This document shows positions 27,680 to 37,189 of a stretch of DNA of 64,000 bases, in pieces. The number at the start of each line of letters is the position of its first letter. The stretch's first letter is position 1. Source of the DNA: Edaphobacter sp. 4G125 (GTDB taxonomy: Bacteria; Acidobacteriota; Terriglobia; Terriglobales; Acidobacteriaceae); contig NZ_CP060393.1 of assembly GCF_014274685.1 (NCBI RefSeq), positions 2,725,501 through 2,789,500 on the forward strand. Direction: 5' to 3'. The notes beneath the pieces are model-generated. The model was given only the letters and a program-made list of their open reading frames with translations, was not told where the DNA came from and did not search any database. A program made the position numbers and the translations under genes.

Positions 27680-28557
27680 CCAGCCAAGTTTGGATTCGAT
27701 TTACTGAGCTTCATCACAAGACATTTCGCAGCTCCACCAGCCTTCAAAAATTCACTCAAATCCAATGAAACGACTTTGAATCCTACAGCGTTAAGTCGTT
27801 CCGACAATTCCCTGCTGACGTTGTTAATCAAGACAGTACGATCGATATTGATTGCATTGCAGGCAAACCGGGTTGCATCTGCTTCGGAGACGATGATCCG
27901 CTTGTGTGAAGGATAAAAATTTTCAATTTGGGCGATAGAAACCGCATCAAAAGCAACCGGATAATACATGACGTAGCCATTGCTCAGAGGTGCAAAGCAA
28001 GTATCCAGGTGGTAGAAGCGTGGATCTACAAGATGTAATGATACCGTTTCGACATTCCATGCGCGTTCAAGGTAGCGATGGCTCTCCTTCGCAGTTCTCA
28101 TTCCATAGCCCGCCCACAAACGCGAACCAGCTGCTGAAAAAAGAGCGTCTCCCTCGCCTTCAAATGGCGTTTCTCGCGGGACTTCGATTACCGCGTATCC
28201 GAAAAGCTGAAACCATTGCTTGAAGTACGGCTCTTCGGCTTGACGTTCTGGATGAAAAAAATGACTAAGTACAACGATCCCATCGCGTTCCAAACCAGCA
28301 TTTGCAGTGAAGACCATGTCGGGTGAACCTGGCTGAGGATCAATCAACTGGATCTCTGCTATCTCCTCAAGTGCGTTATAAAGACGCTGCCACTGGGCTA
28401 ATGCGCGTTGTCGCGATGTCGCATGAAGATTGTCGGTCATCCATGGGTTGATGACATAGGTGACATCGTAAAGACGCGGGGAACACATCAAGTAGGCAGA
28501 TTTTGGTGAGACCACCAGTGGAATGGGTTGCGAGAGTTCGATCGTTTGTGTGCTCAT
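27676..28557 (-). CDS. Arginine deiminase/dimethylargininase-related hydrolase
   Basis: A 293-residue member of the pentein (guanidino-group modifying) superfamily. Visible active-site elements are PGSPDMVFTANAGL, the acidic PFEGEGDALF, and the histidine in YHLDTCFAPLSNGY. The catalytic cysteine lies near the end in GGAAKCLVM. The family contains dimethylarginine dimethylaminohydrolases and CtlX-type enzymes that release citrulline. Which guanidino compound is used cannot be decided. It is the last gene of a minus-strand run after hppD (gap about 96 bases). Confidence 0.87.
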   Translation of the reverse strand: MSTQTIELSQPIPLVVSPKSAYLMCSPRLYDVTYVINPWMTDNLHATSRQRALAQWQRLYNALEEIAEIQLIDPQPGSPDMVFTANAGLERDGIVVLSHFFHPERQAEEPYFKQWFQLFGYAVIEVPRETPFEGEGDALFSAAGSRLWAGYGMRTAKESHRYLERAWNVETVSLHLVDPRFYHLDTCFAPLSNGYVMYYPVAFDAVSIAQIENFYPSHKRIIVSEADATRFACNAINIDRTVLINNVSRELSERLNAVGFKVVSLDLSEFLKAGGAAKCLVMKLSKSNPNLAG

Positions 28558-28653
28558 GAGGACTTCTCTATCACGAGCATGGACTGCACCTAAGTCATAG
28601 TCAACACGAATGATTATGCAGGCGAAGATGAATAATCATTCGCTCAAATTCTG

Positions 28654-29778
28654 CTAGAGATTGCCACGAAGCGCTTGCTCTCGCTCGATTGCTTCAAAGA
28701 GTGCTTTGAAATTTCCTTTTCCAAAACTGCGAGAACCTTTGCGCTGGATGATCTCATAAAAGAGCGTCGGGCGATCTTCTACTGGACGCGTAAAGATCTG
28801 CAGCATGTATCCTTCATCGTCGCGGTCTACAAGAATTCCTAAATGCTCAAGCTCTTCGATCGGCTCATCAATATGGCCTACACGGCTTTGAAGCTCTGTG
28901 TAGTAAGTATGAGGAACAGTTAGGAACTCAACTCCCTGCCGCTGCAACTTTGAAACCGCCGCCAGGATATCGGAGGTGGCAAGCGCGATATGTTGGACCC
29001 CGGGCCCTTTGTAGAACTCCAGATATTCTTCAATCTGAGATTTGCGTCTTCCTTCGGCAGGCTCGTTGATCGGAAATTTAACATAGCCATTGCCATTCGC
29101 CATTACCTTCGACATCAAGGCCGAGTATTCGGTAGAGATGTCTTTATCATCGAAGTGCTGATAGAGAGAGAAACCCATCACCTTCGCGTAAAAGTCCACC
29201 CATTCATTCATGGCGTGCCAACCTACGTTTCCTACCATGTGATCGATATGAAGCAATCCAACGGGGCGTGCAATTGCATCACGCTCTACCGCACGAAAAC
29301 CAGGAAGGAATGGGCCGTTGTAATGGGTTCGATCAACGAAGGTATGAATGGTATCGCCATAGGTTGCGATCGATGAAACCACAGCGCGCCCATAATCATC
29401 TTTTAGTTCAGCAGGTTCATGAATATTTCGTGCTCCTCGACTTGTGGTTTCATGCCACGCCTGGCGAGCATCATCTACCCAGAGAGCAATGACGCGAACC
29501 CCATCTCCATGCCGATTAACGTGCTCGGCAATGGCAGAATCAGGTTGCAATGACGTTGTAAAAACAAAGCGAACTTTTCCCTGCTGTAACACATAGGACG
29601 CTCGATCGCGCTGTCCTGTCTCCGGCCCTGCATAGGCAACAAGCGTCATTCCAAAGGCTGCACGGTAGTAATACGCAGACTGCCGTGCATTCCCCACATA
29701 AAATTCGACATAATCCGTTCCCTTGAGGGGGAGAAAATCCGTAGCTTTGGCAGGAGCGGCTTGGGTTAGTGTGGCCAT
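28654..29778 (-). CDS. hppD: 4-Hydroxyphenylpyruvate dioxygenase
   Basis: A 374-residue iron enzyme that converts 4-hydroxyphenylpyruvate to homogentisate, the second step after tyrosine transamination. The three iron ligands are visible: His in LLHIDHMVGNV, His in GVQHIALATSDI, and Glu in LFYEIIQRKG. The vicinal oxygen chelate half-repeats are of normal length. The ATG at 29778 has GGAGG seven bases upstream; the frame runs ten codons further. It follows fahA after about 60 bases on the same strand, so the pair is probably one transcript. Homogentisate dioxygenase is not in the window. Confidence 0.96.
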   Translation of the reverse strand: MATLTQAAPAKATDFLPLKGTDYVEFYVGNARQSAYYYRAAFGMTLVAYAGPETGQRDRASYVLQQGKVRFVFTTSLQPDSAIAEHVNRHGDGVRVIALWVDDARQAWHETTSRGARNIHEPAELKDDYGRAVVSSIATYGDTIHTFVDRTHYNGPFLPGFRAVERDAIARPVGLLHIDHMVGNVGWHAMNEWVDFYAKVMGFSLYQHFDDKDISTEYSALMSKVMANGNGYVKFPINEPAEGRRKSQIEEYLEFYKGPGVQHIALATSDILAAVSKLQRQGVEFLTVPHTYYTELQSRVGHIDEPIEELEHLGILVDRDDEGYMLQIFTRPVEDRPTLFYEIIQRKGSRSFGKGNFKALFEAIEREQALRGNL

Positions 29779-29839
29779 TGCGATACCTCCATCGCTTCCA
29801 ATTCGCATCGATGAGGATATTCCATCGAACCAATATTGG

Positions 29840-31147
29840 CTAGTCGACAGAATGCGGAGAGATGATCTTTCCGCAACACTCTCCCAAGCCGATACGAGGG
29901 TACCCCAAACGCGCGCAGGAACCGCGCAGAATCACTTCGTCATTATCTTGAAGGAACACTCGCGTCTCTCCTGTCGGCAGGAGCAAGGGGTTCCTTCCGT
30001 TTTTGGTCAGTTCAAGCAAGCATCCTGCCGCAGAGAGGTCACGACCAGAGATTGTGCCAGTAGCGATAACATCGCCCACCTGGAGATTGCAACCATTACT
30101 GGTGTGATGAGCAATCATCTGAGCGACTGTCCAATAGAGACCCTGCGAGTTCGACTGGCCGATTCGAAATGGTGCAATTCTTTGTTCACGCATAGCAGGA
30201 GTCAGCAAATATGCTTCCAAGGTAATGTCGAACGCTCCGCTTTTCTGATCTTCGGAGGAAGTGAGATACGGCAATGGCTGGGGATCAGCGCTTTGGCGTA
30301 AAGACGCCGGAGAACGAAATGGTACAAGAGCTGCAATAGGAGTGATCCACGGAGAGATCGTTGTCGCAAAATTCTTCCCTAAAAATGGACCAAGTGGCTG
30401 ATACTCCCACGCTTGAATGTCTCGAGCAGACCAATCGTTCAGCAGAGAGAGGCCAAAGATATATTGCTGCGCCCGATCGATCAGAATTGGAGAACCAAGG
30501 AGATTCGATTGTCCCACATAAAAAGCCAATTCCAGCTCAAAGTCCAGGGCATTTGTCGGCAAGAATGCGGGTGGTTCGCCAACGGTACCGGGCCGCAACT
30601 GCCCTCTGGGGCGAGCGACTGAAGTGTTGCTTGTGATGATCGAGGAGGCCCTTCCGTGGTAAGCGATCGGGACGTACTTATAGTTTGGAAGAAGTGGTTG
30701 ATCAGGGCGAAAGAGTTCCCCTACACGATATGCATGATGAATCGATGCATAAAAGTCAGTATAGTTTGGGATGTTAACCGGGTTTAGTAAAACAGCTTCG
30801 CTTATGGGATAAAGAGCGGTTTCCACCACTTTCTGAACTTTGGAAGGAGCGTCTTGTCGAAGCAGATTCGTCAGCGTATCCCGAAGAAACATCCAGGAAG
30901 TTGTCCCCAAACTCATCAAGGGATTAAGGACAGGCTGACAACAGGGTTCAATAAGTGCTTTTGGAAACAGACCGAATTGAGCGCATTGATAAAGATCGAC
31001 AAGGGATGAACCAATCGCTACGCAGAGGTGCTGCCCCTCTGTCACCTTGAACGCCCCATATGGAAGATGCGTAAGTGGGAAGTCAGCATCAGGATCATTG
31101 GCTGACGCGATCCAACTTTCTGATACCCAAGAGCTTTGCTTGGCCAT
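29840..31147 (-). CDS. fahA: Fumarylacetoacetase
   Basis: A 435-residue FAH enzyme that splits fumarylacetoacetate into fumarate and acetoacetate, the last step of tyrosine breakdown. The N-terminal SH3-like part starts FPLTHLPYGAF. The catalytic domain has YHGRASSI, FELELAFYVG (metal ExE), LLNDWSARDIQAWEY and LGKNFATTISPW, all standard. Length is as expected. It is upstream of hppD and downstream of a terminator that separates it from the RND pump gene, so a promoter should lie around 31150-31210. Confidence 0.95.
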   Translation of the reverse strand: MAKQSSWVSESWIASANDPDADFPLTHLPYGAFKVTEGQHLCVAIGSSLVDLYQCAQFGLFPKALIEPCCQPVLNPLMSLGTTSWMFLRDTLTNLLRQDAPSKVQKVVETALYPISEAVLLNPVNIPNYTDFYASIHHAYRVGELFRPDQPLLPNYKYVPIAYHGRASSIITSNTSVARPRGQLRPGTVGEPPAFLPTNALDFELELAFYVGQSNLLGSPILIDRAQQYIFGLSLLNDWSARDIQAWEYQPLGPFLGKNFATTISPWITPIAALVPFRSPASLRQSADPQPLPYLTSSEDQKSGAFDITLEAYLLTPAMREQRIAPFRIGQSNSQGLYWTVAQMIAHHTSNGCNLQVGDVIATGTISGRDLSAAGCLLELTKNGRNPLLLPTGETRVFLQDNDEVILRGSCARLGYPRIGLGECCGKIISPHSVD

Positions 31148-31172
31148 GGAGCATGATAGCTCTTAAAGAATT

Positions 31173-31195
31173 GAACCCGCCGTAAAGGCGGGCTC
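31173..31195 (-). terminator. Hairpin between the RND pump gene and fahA
   Basis: Arms 31173-31181 and 31187-31195 (nine pairs with one G-U, loop of five) lie some 20 bases after the RND stop. Read on the minus strand it is followed by AATTCTTTAAG, a weak T-rich tail. It likely ends the pump transcript before fahA. Confidence 0.6.
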
Positions 31196-31215
31196 AAAGG
31201 TTACTTGTTTGGCTA

Positions 31216-34200
31216 CTACTGATTGATCGTCACCTGCTGTTGCTCCAGCGCCGTTTCATCGTCGTCACAACCATCCTGACGAGACTTCGGGCGAGAACTG
31301 AAGCGAACCAGGATGCTCTTTACAACGACATAAAGAACAGGAATGAAGAACAGATTCAGGAAGGTGGAGAGCACCATGCCACCAACAATGGCAGTACCAA
31401 CCGAGTGACGTCCGAGAGCACCAGCACCCGTGGCAAAATACAACGGTAATACACCCAAGATAAAGGCAATGGATGTCATCAAAATCGGGCGCAGACGAAG
31501 TTCGGCAGCAACGATCGCCGCTTCAAGGACCGATTTGCCATGTTCGATCTGCTGCTCAGCAAATTCCACGATAAGAATCGAGTTTTTCGCTGAGAGTCCA
31601 ATCAGCATGACTAAGCCGATCTGTACATAGACATCATTGACCAGTCCTCTGGCACTAACCAACCCTAGAGCACCGAGAACAGCCATTGGAACGGCCAGCA
31701 GAATAATAAACGGGAGGACCCAGCTCTCATACTGGGCTGCAAGTGTCAGGTAGACCACTAACAGACCGAGCCCAAAGATGATTGCAGCCTTACCGCTGGA
31801 TTCAATTTCTTCAAGCGCAAGACCAGTCCATGAGAACATCATGCCCTGCATCTTGTTCTTTTCGAAGAGCTCCTGCATCTTCTGAAGGCCTTGCCCTGAA
31901 CTCAACCCTGGAGCCGCTCCACCGTCGATTTCTGCAGAACGGAAGATGTTGTAGTGATAGATAACCTGCGGTCCAGACGTCTCTTTAATCGAGACCAGAT
32001 TATCAAGCGGGATCATTTGTCCACTGTTGGAACGTACGTAGAACTGTCGCAGGTCCTTGGAATTACGTCGGAATTCTTGATCCGCCTGTACATAGACACG
32101 ATAGGAACGATTATTGAAATCAAAATCATTGACGTAACTGGAACCCATGTAAGTGCCTAGGGCGGAGGTTACCTGTTCCAGTGGCACACCAATCGACTTT
32201 GCTTTCTCGCGATCGATGGTTACAAAGAGCTGCGGATCATTGGCGGTGTACGGAGTATATAAGCCAACAAGTCCCGACTTTGGATCACGGCTTTGACCGA
32301 CCATCGTATGGGCTACCCGATCGATGTCTTCAAATGTGTTGCGCCCCTGGTCCTGCAACATGAACTGGAATCCACCGACCGAACCGATACCTTGAATGGC
32401 AGGCGGTTCGAAGGCAGCGACAATACCACCAGGAATTTGCATCAACTTTGGAGCCAGTTCGGCCACGATGTCGTGGGCTGAATGCCCTGGACCCTTCTTA
32501 CCCCGCTCTTCGATGGGCTTGAGAGGAGCAAAAATCACGCCTGAATTTGGAGAGCTTCCACCAGCGAGCGAAAATCCCATAACGGAGAACGTTCCAAAAA
32601 CATCATCGTTCTTCCGGATAACATCTGCTGCACGATCTGCCAATTCGGTCGTATAAGCTAGCGAAGCTCCGGGAGGGGCCTGCACCAAGTTAATGAAGTA
32701 ATTCTGGTCTTCTGTAGGGACAAAAGCCGTCGGCACGTGGTTATACATATAGACCGTGCCTGCAAGACCCGCCGCAAAAAGCAGGAGCATCACGGTTTTC
32801 ATCCTGACCACGTGAGTCACGAGATAGGCATATCCAGAGATAACCTTTTGGAGCCCCTTTTCAAACAGGCCGAGGAGGCCACCGTGAGCCCGCTCGGGCC
32901 TGAGCAGAATCGCAGCCAATGCGGGAGACAACGTAAGAGCATTGAAGGCTGAAATCGCAATCGAGAATGCGATCGTTAGTGAGAATTGTTTGTAGAGGAT
33001 GCCCGTTGTCCCCGGGAAGAAGCTGACCGGAATGAATACTGAGATGAGCACTAGTGAAGTTGCGATAACTGCACTGGTGACCTCGGCCATCGCATCAGAG
33101 GTAGCTCGATGGCTGTCGCAATGCTGCTCATGAATATGACGCTGTACGTTTTCGATGACGACGATAGCGTCGTCAACGACCAGTCCTGTCGCAAGAACAA
33201 TACCGAAGAGCGTCAGTGAATTGATGGAGAAGTCAAAGATCTTAATGAAGGCAAAAGTTCCGACCAGCGAAACGGGTATCGTCGCCGCAGGAATGATCGT
33301 AGCTCGCCAATCCTGAAGAAAGAAATAGATGACCAGGATAACGATGACGATCGCTTCAATAAGAGTATGGACGACGTCTGTGACGTTGTCGCCGATCACA
33401 GTCGTCGTATCAAAAGCAACAATATACTCCAAGCCTGGAGGAAAAGACTTGGAGAGCTCTTTTAGAACTGCTTTGCACTCTTTGTCGACTTCAAGCGCAT
33501 TTGCGTTTGAAAGCTGCTGTACACCAATTCCGACGGCATCACCGCCAGAAAACTTCAGGCTGGTGTCATAACTCTCTGCTCCAACCTCGGCACGACCAAC
33601 ATCTTTGAGGAGAACGAGCCCGCCATTGGTCGGAGAGTTTTTGAGAATGATGTTTTCAAACTGCTGCGGGTCCGAGAGGCGTCCGACGACTCGAACGGCC
33701 ATCTGATATTCTTGCGCGTTATCAGCAGGAGGACGTCCAAGTTGACCCGCAGCTACTTCAACGTTCTGCTCTGAAAGAGCATTCGTCACATCCAGCGCCG
33801 TAAGGCCACGGGCTGCTAGTTTAGCCGGGTCTAGCCAAATGCGCATTGCATATTTGCGCTCACCGAAGATGAGAACGTCGCCCACGCCTGGCACGCGCTT
33901 TAGTGCATCTTTGACGTATACATCCAGATAGTTCGAAATAAATTCTTGCGAGTATTTGCCATCACGAGAAAACACGCCCGCGGCAAAGACGAAGTTGCTG
34001 TTCGCCTTGGTGATGGTAATACCTGTTGCATTTACAGTTGCAGGAAGGCGTCCCTGTGCTGAGGCGACACGATTCTGCACGTCAACTGCAGCAATGGAAA
34101 GATCGTACCCAGTACGGAAGGTAATCGTAATTTGCGAAGTACCGTCGTTTGAGCTCGTAGAGCTCATGTACCGCATCCCCTCAACACCATTGATGGAGGT

Positions 34201-34401
34201 CTCGAGCGGAATTGTGACAGCAGACTCTACAATCTGCGAGTTGGCACCAATATAGTTGCTGGTCACCACAACCTGAGGCGGCGCTAGCTGGGGATAGAGA
34301 GAGATGGGGAGCGATGGAATAACAACTGCGCCTGCAAGAACAATAAGCAATGCGCAGACTGTCGCGAAGATCGGACGGCGAATAAAGAAATCGACAAACA
34401 A
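31216..34401 (-). CDS. RND multidrug efflux permease (AcrB/MexB type)
   Basis: A 1061-residue inner-membrane proton antiporter of the HAE1 family. It has the standard two-fold layout of twelve spans and two large periplasmic loops, and starts MFVDFFIRRPIFATVCALL. The proton relay is canonical: VVDDAIVVIENV in TM4 (Asp-Asp), GLSAKNSILIVEFA in TM10 (Lys), and the Thr of RHSVGTAIVGG in TM11. The adaptor gene lies about 100 bases upstream on the same strand. No outer-membrane channel is adjacent, so TolC must come from elsewhere, possibly the gene at 41150. Substrates cannot be assigned. Confidence 0.95.
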   Translation of the reverse strand: MFVDFFIRRPIFATVCALLIVLAGAVVIPSLPISLYPQLAPPQVVVTSNYIGANSQIVESAVTIPLETSINGVEGMRYMSSTSSNDGTSQITITFRTGYDLSIAAVDVQNRVASAQGRLPATVNATGITITKANSNFVFAAGVFSRDGKYSQEFISNYLDVYVKDALKRVPGVGDVLIFGERKYAMRIWLDPAKLAARGLTALDVTNALSEQNVEVAAGQLGRPPADNAQEYQMAVRVVGRLSDPQQFENIILKNSPTNGGLVLLKDVGRAEVGAESYDTSLKFSGGDAVGIGVQQLSNANALEVDKECKAVLKELSKSFPPGLEYIVAFDTTTVIGDNVTDVVHTLIEAIVIVILVIYFFLQDWRATIIPAATIPVSLVGTFAFIKIFDFSINSLTLFGIVLATGLVVDDAIVVIENVQRHIHEQHCDSHRATSDAMAEVTSAVIATSLVLISVFIPVSFFPGTTGILYKQFSLTIAFSIAISAFNALTLSPALAAILLRPERAHGGLLGLFEKGLQKVISGYAYLVTHVVRMKTVMLLLFAAGLAGTVYMYNHVPTAFVPTEDQNYFINLVQAPPGASLAYTTELADRAADVIRKNDDVFGTFSVMGFSLAGGSSPNSGVIFAPLKPIEERGKKGPGHSAHDIVAELAPKLMQIPGGIVAAFEPPAIQGIGSVGGFQFMLQDQGRNTFEDIDRVAHTMVGQSRDPKSGLVGLYTPYTANDPQLFVTIDREKAKSIGVPLEQVTSALGTYMGSSYVNDFDFNNRSYRVYVQADQEFRRNSKDLRQFYVRSNSGQMIPLDNLVSIKETSGPQVIYHYNIFRSAEIDGGAAPGLSSGQGLQKMQELFEKNKMQGMMFSWTGLALEEIESSGKAAIIFGLGLLVVYLTLAAQYESWVLPFIILLAVPMAVLGALGLVSARGLVNDVYVQIGLVMLIGLSAKNSILIVEFAEQQIEHGKSVLEAAIVAAELRLRPILMTSIAFILGVLPLYFATGAGALGRHSVGTAIVGGMVLSTFLNLFFIPVLYVVVKSILVRFSSRPKSRQDGCDDDETALEQQQVTINQ

Positions 34402-34501
34402 GGTGTACCTCTTACCGACGCGGCTGGCGCCAGGGGTGATACGAACGTACTCCGCAGCCTACAAATAGCACGCGAAGAGAAAACTGCACCGGTCCCTCTT
34501 C

Positions 34502-35605
34502 TTAGCCCATGGGCTGAACAGGAACACCCTCCTGGAGGAATTGCAGTCCTGAAACGATCACTTTATCCCCTGCCTGGAGACCCTCCAGAACAGGATAGGT
34601 ATTCCCAATGGGCTCACCCAGCGTTACAGGAATCTGATGGGCTGAGTACCCTCCATCTTTCGGTGCAGCAACAAAGACGAAGGTCTGTCCACCAATGCGG
34701 GTGACAGCAAGTACCGGAATCACCGGAGCAGGCTTAGAATTCCAGGTAACCCTAGCCTTGACCAACTGTTGGGTACGAAGCCCTTTAGTCCCGCGCGGAA
34801 TTGGCGCCTTCGCCAGAATACTCTGGAGACCATTATCTACCTGCGGGGAAAGGAAGTTAATCGATGTTTTTACCAGGCTCGTACCATCCGCATCGATAAT
34901 ATTGACGGGTAACCCTGTGCGAATCTGGGCAGCTCGTTCTGTGGGGATATAGATGTACGCCTCGAGATCGATATTTTCGTCAACAGTTGTCAGCAAGGTC
35001 GTGGGAGAAACGTAATCTCCCACATGAACAGGAATGTCTCCCACTACACCAGAAAACGGAGCTCGGATCTGGTAATACGCGAGCTGTTGCTGCTGGGTCG
35101 ATGTCAACGCGGAGTTGGCTTCATAATCGGCTTTTGAATTTTCATATGCCTGGGTCGCTTGATCGAAAGCATCCCGAGAGACTACTCCTGCTTCGTAGAG
35201 CTTCCTCTGACGCTCCAGCTGAATTTTGTTGTAATCGTACAGCGCTTTTTTCTGCGCCTGAGTTCCCTGTTGCGATTGCACGGTCGCCGCCTGCTTCAGG
35301 GGATCGATCTGCATCAGAAGCTGGCCAGCCTTGACGACATCTCCCGACTTGACCAGAATGCGGGTAAGATTGCCATCCACCTGTGGCTGCATCGTAGCGG
35401 AACGGCGCCCCTTAATTGTCGAAACGTACGTGTCCGACGCGGGAACGGGGGAAAGATCCACGGCAGCCACTTTTACGGGCATCGCCTGAGCAGGAGCCGC
35501 CGCAACTTTTTCCTGATGGTTGCAACCAATAAGGGAAAAGGAAAAGGCCGCGCAGAGCAAAGACCAGCGGATAACCTTGAAATTGGAAGATCGAGTCTCG
35601 GACAA
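34502..35605 (-). CDS. RND efflux periplasmic adaptor lipoprotein
   Basis: A 367-residue membrane fusion protein linking the RND permease to an outer-membrane channel. A lipoprotein signal ends in FSLIGC. Then comes a barrel-sandwich segment (ATMQPQVDGNLTRILVKSGDVV), a helical hairpin with KLYEAGVVSRDAFDQATQAY, and the second half of the lipoyl domain (YYQIRAPFSGVVGDIPVHVG). The start is uncertain. A GTG at 35620 opens the frame, but the TTG at 35605 has AGGAG seven bases before it and is used. It is cotranscribed with the downstream permease. Confidence 0.92.
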   Translation of the reverse strand: MSETRSSNFKVIRWSLLCAAFSFSLIGCNHQEKVAAAPAQAMPVKVAAVDLSPVPASDTYVSTIKGRRSATMQPQVDGNLTRILVKSGDVVKAGQLLMQIDPLKQAATVQSQQGTQAQKKALYDYNKIQLERQRKLYEAGVVSRDAFDQATQAYENSKADYEANSALTSTQQQQLAYYQIRAPFSGVVGDIPVHVGDYVSPTTLLTTVDENIDLEAYIYIPTERAAQIRTGLPVNIIDADGTSLVKTSINFLSPQVDNGLQSILAKAPIPRGTKGLRTQQLVKARVTWNSKPAPVIPVLAVTRIGGQTFVFVAAPKDGGYSAHQIPVTLGEPIGNTYPVLEGLQAGDKVIVSGLQFLQEGVPVQPMG

Positions 35606-35789
35606 AACGTTTCTCCTCACAAATCACACAACACTACATGACAATTCTGCCGGTCTGCAAAAGATTGGACGGCTAGAAACAGCTCAGGATGTTCAAAATT
35701 CTTCTGATGCACAAACCTTTGAGTTCTATTTTGATGCTTCTCTCAATCGAAAGATGCGGAAAGAAATCCTCCTAAAACATCTTCATGCA

Positions 35790-36494
35790 CTACTCTTCTG
35801 TGTTTGATCCCTGGGAAAAAGAAAAAGGGTTGAAATTTTCATGCCAATCAAAAACATCAACTCCTTCTGCTTTTTTGAGAAAGTGAATCACTCCATAGGT
35901 TAAGGGGGTAGCAAGAACTTCATAGCCAACCTTAAGAAAATAGCTCGTCGCTATCATATTCCCTATCACCGAGATAGGAACAATCCCTCCAAAAGTCATA
36001 AAAACGACAAGCGTCGTGTCGACAGCTTGCCCGATGATGGTCGAACCGATGGTTCGGGTCCATAACATTCGTCCCTGGGTTAAGAGTTTCAAACGTGCCA
36101 TAGTGTACGAATTGGCAAACTCTCCTGCCCAGAATGCAGCTAGGCTGGCAGCAAGAATCCTCGGAATAAAACCAAAGACTGTTTCAAATGCCTGCTGATT
36201 TTGCCAACCAGGAGCAGGAGGAAGCATAATCGTAAGTTTTCCCACGGTATAGAGCAGTACGGTTCCCCAAAACCCTAACCAGATCGCTCGCCGGGAGGCT
36301 GCAAATCCATAGACCTCCGTGAAGACGTCACCGAAAATATAGGTAATCGGAAAGAGAAGAACTGCCCCGCTCACGGCAAATGGACCGATCTGGCAAACCT
36401 TTTGGGCCACCAGGTTCGAAACCAATAGAATGACTACAAAAGCGGTTGTAAGCGCATCAAGGTATTTATAGCGAGCCATATCGGAGGGCGGCAC
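35790..36494 (-). CDS. Queuosine precursor transporter (YhhQ family)
   Basis: A membrane protein of about 234 residues with six or so spans, of the VUT/YhhQ family that imports queuosine precursors such as preQ0 or preQ1. Typical stretches are LVSNLVAQKV, FPITYIFGDVFTEVYGFAASRRAIW, and IIGQAVDTTLVVFMTFGG. The GTG at 36494 follows AAGGA after only four bases; the ATG at 36479 lacks a good site. A tRNA-Glu gene is on the opposite strand nearby. Glu tRNA is not a Q-modified tRNA, so the neighbourhood is not functional evidence. Confidence 0.9.
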   Translation of the reverse strand: MPPSDMARYKYLDALTTAFVVILLVSNLVAQKVCQIGPFAVSGAVLLFPITYIFGDVFTEVYGFAASRRAIWLGFWGTVLLYTVGKLTIMLPPAPGWQNQQAFETVFGFIPRILAASLAAFWAGEFANSYTMARLKLLTQGRMLWTRTIGSTIIGQAVDTTLVVFMTFGGIVPISVIGNMIATSYFLKVGYEVLATPLTYGVIHFLKKAEGVDVFDWHENFNPFSFSQGSNTEE

Positions 36495-36595
36495 CTGGTC
36501 CTTGGAGTTGCAAACGCCAAAGTGCAGATCAGGCGGATGCCATAATCGTATCCCAATGTTATTCTTAACTCACGGCTTGAGCCGCCTTTGAGTGC

Positions 36596-36673
36596 GTCCC
36601 CGTCGTCTAGCCCGGCCCAGGACACCGCCCTTTCACGGCGATAACACGGGTTCGAATCCCGTCGGGGACGCCA
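36596..36673 (+). tRNA. tRNA-Glu (anticodon TTC) with encoded CCA
   Basis: Cloverleaf with acceptor GTCCCCG (36596-36602) pairing CGGGGAC (36663-36669), followed by discriminator G and CCA. The anticodon loop CTTTCAC (36630-36636) gives anticodon TTC. The T arm is CGGGTTCGAATCCCG. The outermost anticodon-stem pair appears to be C-A (36625 with 36641) where most homologues have C-G. Confidence 0.95.
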
Positions 36674-37189
36674 AATAGAATCAGAGATATATAAACAAAA
36701 CTAAATCTAAAACAAGGGCACTAAGCGAACAGTAGCGTTCACTGCATCATTGCAACAACAACTACTAACTGACAGAAAAAGGCCCCCCGAAACAGCACCG
36801 CCGTGTCGATTGGGTTGGAGATTGGAACCGGGGATTCAGGCCGCACGCCGCCCTCGCGCCGCAACGTGCAGGGCAACGGGCCATGACAAGCCGATTTCTT
36901 GCTAAGGGGAGGAGAGTCATCAAGTTACCCCTTCAGCAACCGCTGGTTCCTACCAGAGTAACCCGATTTTCAGCATTTTGCCCCTTAGCCGCCCGCTTTC
37001 AACACGTTCCCGCCGCAGTAACTTGCAGCAACCTCGCAGCAACCCGCGCGGGGTGACGTGTCGTCCTACAAGCCGCTGCCATAGGCAGCGCGCTTTTCTG
37101 ATCGCACCGCCACAGCTCCCCGATGGAAGGCCACAGACGCAAGCAAGGCCGCCCCCGTAGGAACGGCCTGCGGCTCCTGCTCGTTGCCT
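36674..37189. other. Anonymous GC-rich region between tRNA-Glu and RHS island
   Basis: About 515 bases with no convincing gene. The first 60 bases are AT-rich. From about 36780 the sequence is markedly GC-rich with repeated GCAGCAAC/GCAGTAAC-like words (around 37013-37048) and a 7-bp hairpin at 37074-37090 followed by CGCTTTT. No second copy of the tRNA 3' end was seen, so an attachment-site pair cannot be claimed. It may be the residue of an insertion at the tRNA. Confidence 0.4.

Noticed and set aside
37013..37048. Possible short-repeat array (GCAGTAAC/GCAGCAAC words)
   Set aside because: Only about three degenerate copies without regular spacing or spacers; not a CRISPR array.
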